From Paenibacillus campinasensis (GTDB lineage: Bacteria > Bacillota > Bacilli > Paenibacillales > Paenibacillaceae): DNA of 64,000 bases. This document shows positions 43,701 through 52,580 of this stretch, piece after piece (within the stretch, counting starts at the first letter, position 1; the number at the start of each line of letters is the position of its first letter). A program made the translations under genes and the position numbers. Where the stretch lies: contig NZ_NPBY01000036.1 in assembly GCF_002272015.1 (NCBI RefSeq), positions 39,374 to 103,373 on the forward strand. The letters are read 5' to 3'. The notes below the pieces were generated by a model. The model was not told the DNA's origin. It saw nothing but the letters and a program-made list of their open reading frames with translations, and made no database searches.

Positions 43701-46300
43701 CGGATCTGGACAGCAATTACGAGAACGGATCCAACTATTCGCTGGTTTCGCCTGTGATTGACCTGACAGAGGTATCTCAAGCTGCGTTGACCTTTAATCA
43801 CTGGTATGAAATCGAAGGCGGTTATGATTTCGGTTATGTGGAAGCCTCCAAGGATGGCGGCAACACCTGGACGGAGCTGGGCCGCTTCTCCCACAACACG
43901 AACGGCAGACAGTGGGCCCCGGTATTCTACAATCTGGAGCCGCTGATCGGCCATGAGGCGCAATTCCGCTTCAGACTGACGTCCGACAACAGTGTGGTTC
44001 GACCAGGCTGGTACATCGACGATTTCCGGATCTTGGCGGTTGAGCCGGAGACAGCAACCAAGAACGACGTTCTGGAACTGTCCCGGGACAAAGAAAAGCC
44101 GGTCTACGATAACTCCTGGTATAAAGTGACCAGCACCGACAAATACGAGTTCAACCAGGCACAATCGTCTGCGCCGCAGCCCGCTGTGAAAACCGGCGAG
44201 ATCGTGCCGCAAAGCCTGCCGGCCTATGCCACGGTCACCGTGATCGAAACAGGACGCTCGGTGAAAACCGACCCGGCTACCGGACGATACAGCTTCACAC
44301 ATGTTGCAGGTGACTACACATTAAAAGCGGAGGCGTACGGCTATTATCCGCAGACGCAATCGATCACGATTGCGGATGGCAGAGATGTCAGAGCCAACTT
44401 TAATCTGGAGGCGATCCCGCAGGGTCGAATCCAGGGTGTTGTCATCGACGAGCGCACCGGAGAACCGGTTGCCGATGCTGCCGTTCTTCTGGTGGAAGAT
44501 CCGGCGGTAAGCCCGGCTCGCACCGATGAGAGCGGCAGCTTCACCCTCGAAGCGCTGGAGGGAAGCTACACGCTGTCCGTCAAGGCAGCCGATTACTACA
44601 GCACAACGGTAGAGGTTACCGTTCCGGGTAATGGCGTTGCCGAAGTTGCAATTGAACTAAAGCCGTTTATCGGATTCCCTGGAGAGATTGCATATGATGA
44701 TGGAACCGCTGAAAATGCAAGAGCCTTTAACGCCGCTAATAATGCTTGGGCTGTCCGTATGACGCCAGAGTCAGATGTGGCGCAAGTTACCGGCGCCTCC
44801 TTCCGCTTCTGGAATACGGAATGGCCGACGCCGGGCGGAACGGCATTCCAATACGCGGTATATGACGCTTCCGGAGCTGGTGGTGCCCCGGGACGCCTGC
44901 TCGCTGGACCATTTGACGGCACCGCCCTTCGCAATGATCAATGGACAGTAGTGGAATTCCCTGAGCCTGTAACGGCAGAAGGCGATTTCTATATCGTGTA
45001 TATCCAAACGGCTGCCAATCCGAACGCACCGGGCCTGGCAACGGACGAGAATGGCCCGAATGCCGGGCGCAGCTGGCAGCGGGTAAGCGGTGCGTGGTCC
45101 GCCTCCCCTGCAGAAGAGGGCAATTACATGATCCGCGCCATCGTGCGCTATCCGGTGAATGCACCTGTCATCACATCGCCTGAAGCGAACGCCTATACGA
45201 ATCAGTCTGTCATTGCCGTGACAGGAACTTCTCCAGCCACCGGAGCGGAGATTCAGATCTACAATGATGATGAGCCCGCAGGTTCGACAACGGTGGACGA
45301 GAACGGGCAGTTCACCCTGGATGTTGAGCTGTACCCGGGAGCCAATACCCTGACAGCCGAAATTGTTGTCAACGGAAGAGCTACCGACCGCTCGCTCCCT
45401 GTAGTTGTAACACTCGACCAAACGCCGCCGGAGCTCAGCATTCTCTCTCCGGAGAATGGAAGCCAGATTAACGCCGAAGTTGTACGCATCATCGGCAGCG
45501 CACTGGATGATTTCCTGGACACGCTGTTCATCAACGGTCAGCCTGTGCAGCTTGACGAGAGCGGCGCCTTTAACCATCGCTTGCTGGTCGATGAAGGCGA
45601 GAATATCATTACCGTTACAGCAACCGACCTTGCCCGGAATGAAACGACGGTCACTCGCTCCGTCTATGTCAACACTTCGCTGCCGGAAATCCTCAACGTT
45701 TCGCCGGCTGAGGATGTTCACATCGCAGGCGGAGAGACGTTAACGGTGTCCTTCGACAGCGTGCCTGGGCTTGCGGCATCCTTCAGCATCCAGCTGCCGT
45801 TTGAGCTAAGCAGCCAGTCGCGCGGGGAAATACCGCTTCAAGAGGTGGCCCCGGGGCATTATGAAGGAACTTATACAACGCCAGCCTCGCTCGTGCTTGA
45901 AGGCGGCGTGATCGTCATCCGCGTGCAGGATGGCTACGGCAATGTTGCCGAGACGCAAGCGCCGGGACGTCTGTATGTAGCGGCCGGCAACAGCGGTGAG
46001 GAACCGGAGCCTGAACCCGAGCCTCCAATCCCTCCGGCAAATCTGGAGCCTGTTGCTTTGATCAACGCTCCTAGCACAGCGCGGAGAAACCAGAACATCA
46101 ATTTTGACGCCCGCTCCTCCTATGATCAGGACGGCCGCATCGTCAGCTATCACTGGAACTTTGGCGATGGAAGCACCGCTGCCAAAGCCCAAGTCAAGCA
46201 TAAATACAAATCTGCGGGAACCTACACCGTTCGCTTGACCGTGACTGATGACAAGGGAGCGCAAAGCTCGGCCGTTCACACCGTAATCGTCCGCAACTGA
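40766..46300 (+). CDS. Large secreted S8 serine protease, bacillopeptidase F-like
   Basis: An 1844-residue exported subtilisin-family protease. It has a signal peptide (about 1-29), an I9-type propeptide (about 45-175), an Ala/Pro-rich linker (180-235) and a catalytic domain (about 245-555) with Asp270 (LDTGVD), His316 (DGHGTHT), Asn418 and Ser493 (GTSMAGP). Then come two MAM/immune-inhibitor-A-like beta domains (about 685-840 and 933-1092) around an FN3 domain, two carboxypeptidase-regulatory-like domains (about 1150-1300), a beta domain (about 1305-1460), two Ig-like domains (about 1465-1645), a Glu/Pro linker and a C-terminal PKD domain (about 1757-1844). There is no LPXTG sorting signal. 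It starts at GTG with AAGGAG upstream. Extracellular protein degradation is the clear role; targets are unknown. Confidence 0.94.
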   Translation: MFKVGRFRKPLTMGLSLLLAFTMVHPVSAENPASQKIDMKSGLAEISTAKVNAKLNQQFKDNEYVTYLVKMKEQVDTTRVSKQAIEKAAVEKMTPAAAKLSVRTSVVSSLRETASRTQYALEQYLEQEIDRGKVKEYKSFFIVNALAVTSTKEVMENLALQPEVEKILPNEERFLQETVIDKSVQAPDHKQNSAKDDPKASKDAEAAAQAPAAGRPANGSGAQTAVEPKEPAAESALNNSNVEWNIDYINAPAVWERGIDGTGIVVANLDTGVDHNHPALARKWRGRDASGNIVNPELSWYDPHSRASLPADTDGHGTHTMGTMVGSEANGDNIIGVAPGATWIAVRIFNPSTTDAIILDGAQWLLAPVDAQGNLHPELAPDVVNNSWGGGPGLDEWFRPMVQAWRDAQIFPEFSAGNTTLTNPGGPGSVANPANYPESFATGATDINGNLASFSLRGPSPYGEIKPEVSAPGVNIRSAVPGGGYEGGWNGTSMAGPHTTALAALLLQANHSLTVDQLEQIMTETATPRTDSQYPTSPNNGYGHGIINALDAVGSVLEGIGTVSGRVVTAGDDLEEPVLEHTPVNSAFTGIDVPLTAYVSDNVGVVSVEAFAKTTGTDNYLYLPMQRIAGDSKAGTYTTVIPAFLVEPQGLEYYIRVNDYGNNGYESKVYKVAVSNGVKPGYIQDFEESDLGFTTGGTGNTWAWGAPTSGPGSAYSGDKLFATNLAGSYQANANAFLLAPPIDLTDSPEGAILSFRHWYDFENNYDFGKVYIASEDSDFVFEEAFSFTGSDRNWRLQYLDLTSYGGQRVFVQFVQTSDGSVQRDGWYIDDFSVQPLDDVAPGAPANLTAETDIVGNVILSWTAPEDEDLSSFTVYRSTTSGADYEAIGSASATSYTDTTTASGSTYYYAVAAVDFSGNESAKSNEVSVSVNVPEDIFIDTFDGDSDNGWTHSGTNDEWERGVPTSGPGQAASPPNVWATDLDSNYENGSNYSLVSPVIDLTEVSQAALTFNHWYEIEGGYDFGYVEASKDGGNTWTELGRFSHNTNGRQWAPVFYNLEPLIGHEAQFRFRLTSDNSVVRPGWYIDDFRILAVEPETATKNDVLELSRDKEKPVYDNSWYKVTSTDKYEFNQAQSSAPQPAVKTGEIVPQSLPAYATVTVIETGRSVKTDPATGRYSFTHVAGDYTLKAEAYGYYPQTQSITIADGRDVRANFNLEAIPQGRIQGVVIDERTGEPVADAAVLLVEDPAVSPARTDESGSFTLEALEGSYTLSVKAADYYSTTVEVTVPGNGVAEVAIELKPFIGFPGEIAYDDGTAENARAFNAANNAWAVRMTPESDVAQVTGASFRFWNTEWPTPGGTAFQYAVYDASGAGGAPGRLLAGPFDGTALRNDQWTVVEFPEPVTAEGDFYIVYIQTAANPNAPGLATDENGPNAGRSWQRVSGAWSASPAEEGNYMIRAIVRYPVNAPVITSPEANAYTNQSVIAVTGTSPATGAEIQIYNDDEPAGSTTVDENGQFTLDVELYPGANTLTAEIVVNGRATDRSLPVVVTLDQTPPELSILSPENGSQINAEVVRIIGSALDDFLDTLFINGQPVQLDESGAFNHRLLVDEGENIITVTATDLARNETTVTRSVYVNTSLPEILNVSPAEDVHIAGGETLTVSFDSVPGLAASFSIQLPFELSSQSRGEIPLQEVAPGHYEGTYTTPASLVLEGGVIVIRVQDGYGNVAETQAPGRLYVAAGNSGEEPEPEPEPPIPPANLEPVALINAPSTARRNQNINFDARSSYDQDGRIVSYHWNFGDGSTAAKAQVKHKYKSAGTYTVRLTVTDDKGAQSSAVHTVIVRN

Positions 46301-46410
46301 TTGTAAGGTAACGGCGGGACCGGGCTGGCATATAGAGCAGCCAAATTCATAGCAAATTAGGCCCGGTCCACTGCATGACGCAGTGAGCATGCTCCAACCA
46401 AACCTAACAC

Positions 46411-46463
46411 AAAGGCAGACTGCTGCGATCCCAATAAGGATCAGCGGCAATCTGCCTTTTTAT
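46411..46463 (+). terminator. Terminator between protease and muramic acid cluster
   Basis: AAAGGCAGA at 46411-46419 pairs with TCTGCCTTT, with an inner GATCC/GGATC stem, followed by TTTTTATC on the plus strand. It overlaps the stop codon of the convergent kinase gene (46460-46462) and can end both transcripts. Confidence 0.85.
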
Positions 46464-47419
46464 CTGCCGTCCGCCGGCCATGAGGTTCGTGTGGCGCATG
46501 TTGAACGCTCGCGCAGCAGCTTACATGCCATGAGCACGGCTCCGTATGCGGCATTCTTCATCGGCAGGATTAAACGCGTGCTCGGATACGTTTCCTTCAG
46601 CTTACTGGCGAGCGCCTCCTGAACGAAGGGAGACTGTTGCAGCACACTGCCAGCCACGGCAATGGGACTATCTTGCAGCCCCAGCTTCTCGATCACGGGT
46701 ACAAGCAGCTCGTGCAGACTGTCCGCACATCGCTTCGCAATCCGCAGAGCCTGTTCATCTCCCTGCTCACATGCTGTTGTCATAATTGGCGCTAAGGCAG
46801 CAATGTTCTTCTTGGTCGTTTCCTTGCTATATACGAATCCGATAATTTCCTGCACCGTGTGCAGCCCAAGCTGCTTGTAGACCATCGCCGGAATCACAGT
46901 ATCGCTCAGCCTGCCATCCTCCGCCTGAACAAGCACCGACAGCAGTTGTCGGCCAATGCTGTAGCCGCTGCCCTCATCATCGATCAGATGCCCGAAGCCG
47001 CCGCTTCGATGCTTCTCTCCCTTCGCATTGACCCCAAAGCAGATGGAGCCCGTTCCCGCGATCAAAATAATCCCCTGCATCGCATTGTGCGCGCCGTACA
47101 GGGCGGTTTCCTGATCCCCTGTTATCCGGAGCGCACCCTCATAGCCTTGCCTGCGCACGCTGTGCTCGAGCTTTATGCTGACTTGCGGATTGCTGATGCC
47201 TGCTGCCCCGATCACGATTTGCTGAATCGGGCCGGACGAACCACAGCATGCCTTGATGCGGTCAAACATCTCCTGAAAGGAAGCGGCAATCGTCTCGGCA
47301 TCGCCGCCATTGTAATTAATCGCGCCGACATGGAACTGCTCGATCAGCTCGCCCTGATCAGAGGCGATTGCTACCGCTGTTTTCGTGCCGCCACCATCTA
47401 TACCAATGACATAGGCCAT
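46460..47419 (-). CDS. murK: BadF/BadG-type amino-sugar kinase, probable MurNAc/GlcNAc kinase
   Basis: A 319-residue ASKHA-fold kinase. Phosphate 1 motif is GIDGGGTKTAV (residues 6-16), the second is LIAGTGSIC near 118, and the adenosine motif GSVLQQSPFV is near 258. The family includes Clostridium MurK, which phosphorylates MurNAc and GlcNAc at C6. The cluster contains murQ, which needs MurNAc-6-phosphate, so MurK activity is likely. It is the last gene of the cluster, 33 bases after namZ. Confidence 0.8.
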   Translation of the reverse strand: MAYVIGIDGGGTKTAVAIASDQGELIEQFHVGAINYNGGDAETIAASFQEMFDRIKACCGSSGPIQQIVIGAAGISNPQVSIKLEHSVRRQGYEGALRITGDQETALYGAHNAMQGIILIAGTGSICFGVNAKGEKHRSGGFGHLIDDEGSGYSIGRQLLSVLVQAEDGRLSDTVIPAMVYKQLGLHTVQEIIGFVYSKETTKKNIAALAPIMTTACEQGDEQALRIAKRCADSLHELLVPVIEKLGLQDSPIAVAGSVLQQSPFVQEALASKLKETYPSTRLILPMKNAAYGAVLMACKLLRERSTCATRTSWPADGR

Positions 47420-47452
47420 CTTAGATCCCCCTTCACTTGCGCTGTACAGCCC

Positions 47453-48595
47453 TTACATATAAATGTGGTATTGCTTTTTCAGTTCAGCGAACCGCCTGCT
47501 ATCCTCAGCAAACTGCTCCAGCAGCTGTGATGCGGAAGCTTGCGTCTCTCGATATAAACGGTCACCGCACAGCAGATCGATAAACGGACGAGAACCCTCC
47601 TTAATCGGCGGTAGGAACGAAAACGGCTCATACATATCCCGAATGGCAAACATTAGCGTGACACCGATCTCAAGCGGCCTGATAAGCTGATCTTCTGTGA
47701 CATACAGCTGGACGCCGCCGCATAACTCACCTGCATGCTTCGAGACGGTCGGCTTAAAATGCACGGGACGGAAGCGAACACCTGGCAGCTGCTTCGCGTT
47801 CATCACATCGGCCAGCTGCTGTGCTTCGATGTAAGGCGCGCCGATCATTTCAAACGGAAAGGTCGTGCCCCTTCCTTCTGAGCAGTTCGTTCCCTCGAAC
47901 AAGCATGTGCCCGTATAGAGCAGCGCCGTTTCATAGCGCGGCATGCCCAGCGATGGATGCACCCAGGTCAAACCCGTCTGCGGAAAACGCATATCGCGCG
48001 TCCATCCCGCCAGCGGCACCACATGAAGCTCGGCCTTCCAGCCCTGCTGATCATTCGCCATCATCGCCACCTCGCCCGCCGTCAATCCATAGCGGACCGC
48101 CAGCTCATAGTTGCCGACGAATGACCTGTAGCCCGGCTTCAGCGTATTTCCCTCCACCGTTACGCCGTCCAGCGGGTTCACGCGATCAAGCACGATGAAT
48201 GGTATCCCTGCCTTCGCACAATCCTCAAGCGCATACAGCATCGTATAGATAAATGTATAATAGCGCACCCCAACATCCTGAATGTCGTATACGAGCACGT
48301 CGATCTCTTCCAGCATCTGTGGCGTGAGACGCTTGGAGTCCTTGCGATACAGGCTGTGAACCTTCACCCCCGTATAAGGATCAATATACGTATCCACCAG
48401 CGCGCCTGCATCCAAATCGCCTCGAACGCCATGCTCCGGCGAGAACATCGCCGCCAAGTGAAAATGCTCATGCACGATGGATATCGTCGATCTGAAATCT
48501 GCCGTAAGGCCCGTAGGCGTTGTAATCAAACCCACTCGTTTGCCCTCCAGCAGGTGACGATAGTTCAGTAGCGAATCGACGCCGTTACGTACCAT
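47453..48595 (-). CDS. namZ: Exo-beta-N-acetylmuramidase NamZ (DUF1343)
   Basis: A 380-residue DUF1343 protein of the NamZ family, which releases non-reducing terminal MurNAc from peptidoglycan fragments. Characteristic segments are GKRVGLITTPTG, MFSPEHGVRG near residue 50, VYDIQDVGVRYYTFI near 105, LDRVNPLDG near 137 and EGTNCSEGRGTTFPFEMIGAP near 235-255. B. subtilis NamZ is exported. Here no signal peptide is visible at the chosen start, so it may act on imported fragments. That contrast is an inference to note. Confidence 0.87.
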   Translation of the reverse strand: MVRNGVDSLLNYRHLLEGKRVGLITTPTGLTADFRSTISIVHEHFHLAAMFSPEHGVRGDLDAGALVDTYIDPYTGVKVHSLYRKDSKRLTPQMLEEIDVLVYDIQDVGVRYYTFIYTMLYALEDCAKAGIPFIVLDRVNPLDGVTVEGNTLKPGYRSFVGNYELAVRYGLTAGEVAMMANDQQGWKAELHVVPLAGWTRDMRFPQTGLTWVHPSLGMPRYETALLYTGTCLFEGTNCSEGRGTTFPFEMIGAPYIEAQQLADVMNAKQLPGVRFRPVHFKPTVSKHAGELCGGVQLYVTEDQLIRPLEIGVTLMFAIRDMYEPFSFLPPIKEGSRPFIDLLCGDRLYRETQASASQLLEQFAEDSRRFAELKKQYHIYM

Positions 48596-48754
48596 TTCAT
48601 GCTGCCTCCTAATCTTTATAGCATCCGGTCCCTTGCTGCTTCCTCATGCGGTAAAGAAACGACGGTATGCTGACAAGCCAAGAAACACGCCGCTTTATCT
48701 TTTCGTACACCGCCCAGCGTCCAGCTCTCAGCGCGCGGTGAAAAAGCCTCGCCT

Positions 48755-49459
48755 TTATAATAAACTCGATTGTCTAATTTTCATCGTTTCAGCTGGAACC
48801 ATAAAGGCTTCCGCATATGTTTGTCTTGCCTCACAGCCGCGCACAACCGCTAACGCCTTATAATAATCCAAATACCTGAATGATTTGCTGCCCGTGACGA
48901 ACCAATGCTTACTAAGCGCCTCGATCCATAGATCAAACGCCGCCTGGTCGAAATCAACGTAGACGTACGGGACATAGTCCACGGCATCCTCCCAGTTCTC
49001 GGAGTAATACAGTCTGGCCGCGAAATGATGGGGCAGCTCGCGCTCAATCGTGGGCATGCTGGCATAGAAACGGGCATCATTGACAATAAGATGCGTAAGC
49101 GCATGATCCTTGTGCATGCTGTTTTTCCAGTGCGTAATGATCACGTTCGGCTTGACGCGGCGGATCACATCGCATACCTCCATCCGGACCTGCTCGGTAT
49201 CGGGAAGCTCGCCATCCGGATAATCGAACACGACCGCCTCTCCGCCCAGCATCTCGGCAAATACATTTGCCTCTTGAATCTTCTGCTCGCGGTATTGCCT
49301 CATATCCTGCCCGGCCGGCACGCCGCGCTCTCCGGCTGTTAACGCCAGCGTGACGATGCGATCGCCCTTCAGACTATGACTTGCCAGCACGCCGCCCGAG
49401 GCAAGCTCTACATCGCCGACATGAGCACCAACGGCTAGGATCGTTTGCTGTTCACGCAT
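48755..49459 (-). CDS. PIG-L family deacetylase with variant AHVGD motif
   Basis: A 234-residue zinc-dependent deacetylase of the PIG-L/LmbE family. The metal motif normally read as AHPDD is AHVGD here (residues 12-16), so the His and the second Asp are kept but Pro-Asp is replaced. A later His site is in NSMHKDHALTH near 115. The family removes acetyl groups from GlcNAc-type sugars. Its position in a MurNAc cluster suggests deacetylation of an amino sugar or muropeptide. It overlaps the upstream acetyltransferase gene by 25 bases. The 159-base gap to namZ shows no gene. Confidence 0.82.
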   Translation of the reverse strand: MREQQTILAVGAHVGDVELASGGVLASHSLKGDRIVTLALTAGERGVPAGQDMRQYREQKIQEANVFAEMLGGEAVVFDYPDGELPDTEQVRMEVCDVIRRVKPNVIITHWKNSMHKDHALTHLIVNDARFYASMPTIERELPHHFAARLYYSENWEDAVDYVPYVYVDFDQAAFDLWIEALSKHWFVTGSKSFRYLDYYKALAVVRGCEARQTYAEAFMVPAETMKIRQSSLL

Positions 49460-50424
49460 GCTAATCGCTCCTTTCGCAATATGGAAAACTGCTTCTCGAT
49501 CGTAAACCCGGCACGCTCATAAATGCGGATCGCCGGATTATTGCTGCCTGTAAACAGCGTGGAATACTCGCAACCTGCTGCCTGGAACGCCTCTACCATG
49601 CGGAAAAAGAGTACGCTGCCCAGCCCATGTCCTTCATGCTCTGGATGCACGCCGATCCCGCTAAAATAAGCGCGGCCGTTCGTCTGCCTTATGATCGGTC
49701 CGGCGAAGCCGACACATTGATGGTCCAACGCAGCGACAAGCAATGGAACTCCCGCCGCCGCGGCCTCTATAATCTCATGCTGCCACTGCGGATTGCCCAG
49801 TGCTGCAAGCAAGCCGTTAAGATCTTGATGCACGGCGGAATCAAAGCGCACTACCGTATATCCCTTCTCCGCAGCACGCTGCTCCTTCGCAATAATATCG
49901 CCGGGTACGTTAAACTGCCCCAGCTTCAAGTACATGCCGCACTGTGTCGCGCGGTCCACGTAACCACGCTGAACCAGGCACCGATACAACGGCAGATCCT
50001 TGCTTATGCCCGGCGCGTTGTTATGCTCATGCCGAGGCTCTGAAGGCATATGCCACCCCAGCTTGACCGGATTGAAGAAGAGCACCTCAGCCTGTATTTT
50101 GCCAAGCTGGACGAATCTCTGCTCCAGCCGCCCCACCAGCTGATCCACGAGCTGCGGGCCGCTGCCTTCCTTCACCCACACACAGGTGATGTACCCGGCA
50201 GCCTCGCCTAGCGGCAAATCATCCCCTGTGCAGCCTGCTGCAAACCCCACAAGCTCATCATCCTCATAAGCAACAAGCACACAGGCCGGATCGTAGTATG
50301 GCTGCTTGATAAATGTCCTGGTGAACGATTCATTTGTCAATCGCTGGTAGTGATGCTTGACCGCCTCCTGATTCCAGAGCGCTACAACTTCCGGTAAATC
50401 ATCTGCTCTATAGGGTCTTATCAT
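49435..50424 (-). CDS. Double GNAT N-acetyltransferase
   Basis: A 329-residue protein with two GNAT-like halves. The C-terminal half is complete: GIGVHPEHEGHGLGSVLFFRM near residue 258 binds acetyl-CoA and NPAIRIYERAGFTIE follows. The N-terminal half (about 1-150, AGYITCVWVKEGSGPQLVDQ) is degenerate. Its stop region overlaps the deacetylase gene, so the acetyltransferase and deacetylase are made together. The substrate is unknown; an amino-sugar or peptide amine is suggested by context only. Confidence 0.83.
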   Translation of the reverse strand: MIRPYRADDLPEVVALWNQEAVKHHYQRLTNESFTRTFIKQPYYDPACVLVAYEDDELVGFAAGCTGDDLPLGEAAGYITCVWVKEGSGPQLVDQLVGRLEQRFVQLGKIQAEVLFFNPVKLGWHMPSEPRHEHNNAPGISKDLPLYRCLVQRGYVDRATQCGMYLKLGQFNVPGDIIAKEQRAAEKGYTVVRFDSAVHQDLNGLLAALGNPQWQHEIIEAAAAGVPLLVAALDHQCVGFAGPIIRQTNGRAYFSGIGVHPEHEGHGLGSVLFFRMVEAFQAAGCEYSTLFTGSNNPAIRIYERAGFTIEKQFSILRKERLACVNSKRS

Positions 50425-50518
50425 CGGGAATCCCTCCAGTACGGAGTGTTTTCAAAAGCCCATCGCGTCTGTACATGACTTCTGCCTCTTATACGATCTG
50501 ATCCAACCTACGATCCCA

Positions 50519-51706
50519 TCAACGTGCAGGCCAGCTCAGCTTGCCCATCACAACCGGGCGGCTTGCTCCGGTTACGTTCGGAATGTTGTTAGGCAGCTGC
50601 TGCAGCGTGTAATAGCCCAGCAAGCCAAAGGCAATCGCTTCCTTGGCATCGCTGTTGCCGCCAATCTCCTCCTGTGTCAGTACGTCTATGCCGAGCGGCA
50701 AGAACAGCTGCTTCAAGTAACCTAGAAGCGTCGCATTATAGCTGCCGCCACCGGCGACAATCAGCTGCTGGGCCGGATGCCGCGGAGCAACATATCGGCT
50801 ATAGCTGTCATAGATCGACCATGCCGCTTCGTAGGTAACCGTCGCGACAACATCCTCTGCACGCCACTGTTTCTCTCGCATCATGGTTAGAATTTGTTCC
50901 GTGTACTGCATGCCGAACCGTTCTCGCCCGGTTGACTTAGGAAGCGGCATCGCATAATAATCATCCTGCTGCATCCAGGAGAGCAATTCATCCATCACTT
51001 GCCCACGAGCCGCAATTTGACCGCCGATATCCATCGTAAGGGGTGCATACAGCTGTGCAATCAGCGCATCGATAATCATATTGCCAGGGCCGGTATCGAA
51101 GGCATACACCTCCTCCGCGGAAGCGCCTGCCGGCAGCACGGTGACATTGCCGATGCCGCCAATATTTTGCAGCAGCCTGGTATGCTTGTCACTGCGATAC
51201 AGCAAGTAGTCGGTAAACGGCACGAGCGGCGCGCCTTGCCCGCCAACGGCCATATCTGCGGCACGGAAATCCGATACGCAAGGTATGCCTGTTCGATTGG
51301 CAATAACAGCACCTTCGCCAATTTGTACCGTATAACGGACCGTATGACCGTCAATCGCATGATCCCATGGCGCATGGTAGATCGTTTGTCCATGGGAGCC
51401 GATGACACTAATTTGCTCGGGCTTCAAGCCACTCTTGGCAATAACGGAATATGTGGCATTGGCATACAGCTCACCTAGCCACATATTCATCATTCCGACC
51501 TTATCCATCGTTGCCTTTGCCGGATCAAAAAGCTCGAATATTCGGTTTCTGGTCTGTTCCGGATAGGGCGTGTTTTCAAAGGCCAGCAGCTGTACGTCAA
51601 GCTCTTGCTCCCTTACAGCATGGATCTTGATTACAGCGGCATCTATTCCGTCCACGGATGTTCCAGACATTAAGCCGACAGCGTATGCATTTGCTCTGGT
51701 TATCAT
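50519..51706 (-). CDS. anmK: Anhydro-N-acetylmuramic acid kinase
   Basis: A 395-residue kinase that hydrates and phosphorylates 1,6-anhydro-MurNAc to MurNAc-6-phosphate. The N-terminal ATP-site GLMSGTSVDGIDAA (residues 11-24), VIGSHGQTIYHAP near 103, DFRAADMAVGGQGAPLVP near 145 and DTGPGNMI are AnmK hallmarks. Its start overlaps the permease stop (ATGA), coupling it to the transporter. AnmK lets the cell use sugars cut by lytic transglycosylases, so the cluster handles both anhydro and reducing forms. Confidence 0.95.
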   Translation of the reverse strand: MITRANAYAVGLMSGTSVDGIDAAVIKIHAVREQELDVQLLAFENTPYPEQTRNRIFELFDPAKATMDKVGMMNMWLGELYANATYSVIAKSGLKPEQISVIGSHGQTIYHAPWDHAIDGHTVRYTVQIGEGAVIANRTGIPCVSDFRAADMAVGGQGAPLVPFTDYLLYRSDKHTRLLQNIGGIGNVTVLPAGASAEEVYAFDTGPGNMIIDALIAQLYAPLTMDIGGQIAARGQVMDELLSWMQQDDYYAMPLPKSTGRERFGMQYTEQILTMMREKQWRAEDVVATVTYEAAWSIYDSYSRYVAPRHPAQQLIVAGGGSYNATLLGYLKQLFLPLGIDVLTQEEIGGNSDAKEAIAFGLLGYYTLQQLPNNIPNVTGASRPVVMGKLSWPAR

Positions 51707-52563
51707 CCCTTCACCGCTCCTACGGTTACCCCCTCAAGGAAGTAGCGCTGCAAGCTGAAGAACAGAATAAACATCGGCACCGCCGAGATGGTCGCACCTG
51801 CCATCATAGGGGCAAAGTATGTCGTATTGGCAAAGCGGAAGCTTTTCAAACCGACCTGAATCGTCTGCATATCCATCGTGTTCGTGACGAGGAAGGGCCA
51901 GAAGAAATCATTCCAAGCCGCCATGAACGTCAGAATCGCCAGCACGGCCATCACCGTTTTGGATAGCGGCATAATTATGTGCCAGAAAATTTTAGGCTGA
52001 GAGCAGCCCTCGATTTTAGCAGCCTCCAGAATTTCACCGGGAATCGAAGACATGAACTGCTTCACCAGGAAGATGTTGTATACGGTCACGATGCTGGGCA
52101 TAATCAAGGCTTCATACGTATTTTGCAGCTCAAAAATATTCACGATCAAAATATACAGCGGCACCTGCGTTACTTGGCCCGGAATCATCATCGACCCCAG
52201 CAGGATCGCAAACAAAATGTTTTTGCCCTTGAATTTCATTTTCGCAAAGGTGTACCCTGCCAGTGTGGCAAAAAACACGTTCGAGACGGTAATGCATGCG
52301 GCTACGATGAATGAGTTCAGCAGCCAATCCCAGGTATGCGGACTGAATTGGAAGAAGAATTTATAAGACTCGAACGAAATCTTGTTCGGTATGATCGAAT
52401 AGCTCATGGCCCCAGCTTCCACCGGATCTCCGAATGAGGAAATGAGCATAAAGTAGATCGGAAAAATGGTCGCCAGCGCAAACAGAATCAGGAACACAAT
52501 AATCAGGCCATTGCGAGCGAACAAAGCCCATCTGCTTTTAAAATTGTTGTTATACAAAGCCAT
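51703..52563 (-). CDS. Sugar ABC transporter permease (MalG-like)
   Basis: A 286-residue membrane protein with six segments and the EAA loop LEAAKIEGCSQPKIFWHIIM near residue 180. It is encoded 17 bases after the MalF-like partner and overlaps anmK. The neighbourhood predicts transport of MurNAc, anhydro-MurNAc or a short muropeptide, in place of the PTS transporter MurP found in B. subtilis. No ATPase gene is present. Confidence 0.9.
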   Translation of the reverse strand: MALYNNNFKSRWALFARNGLIIVFLILFALATIFPIYFMLISSFGDPVEAGAMSYSIIPNKISFESYKFFFQFSPHTWDWLLNSFIVAACITVSNVFFATLAGYTFAKMKFKGKNILFAILLGSMMIPGQVTQVPLYILIVNIFELQNTYEALIMPSIVTVYNIFLVKQFMSSIPGEILEAAKIEGCSQPKIFWHIIMPLSKTVMAVLAILTFMAAWNDFFWPFLVTNTMDMQTIQVGLKSFRFANTTYFAPMMAGATISAVPMFILFFSLQRYFLEGVTVGAVKG

Positions 52564-52580
52564 TTGTTTCGCCCCTTTTC

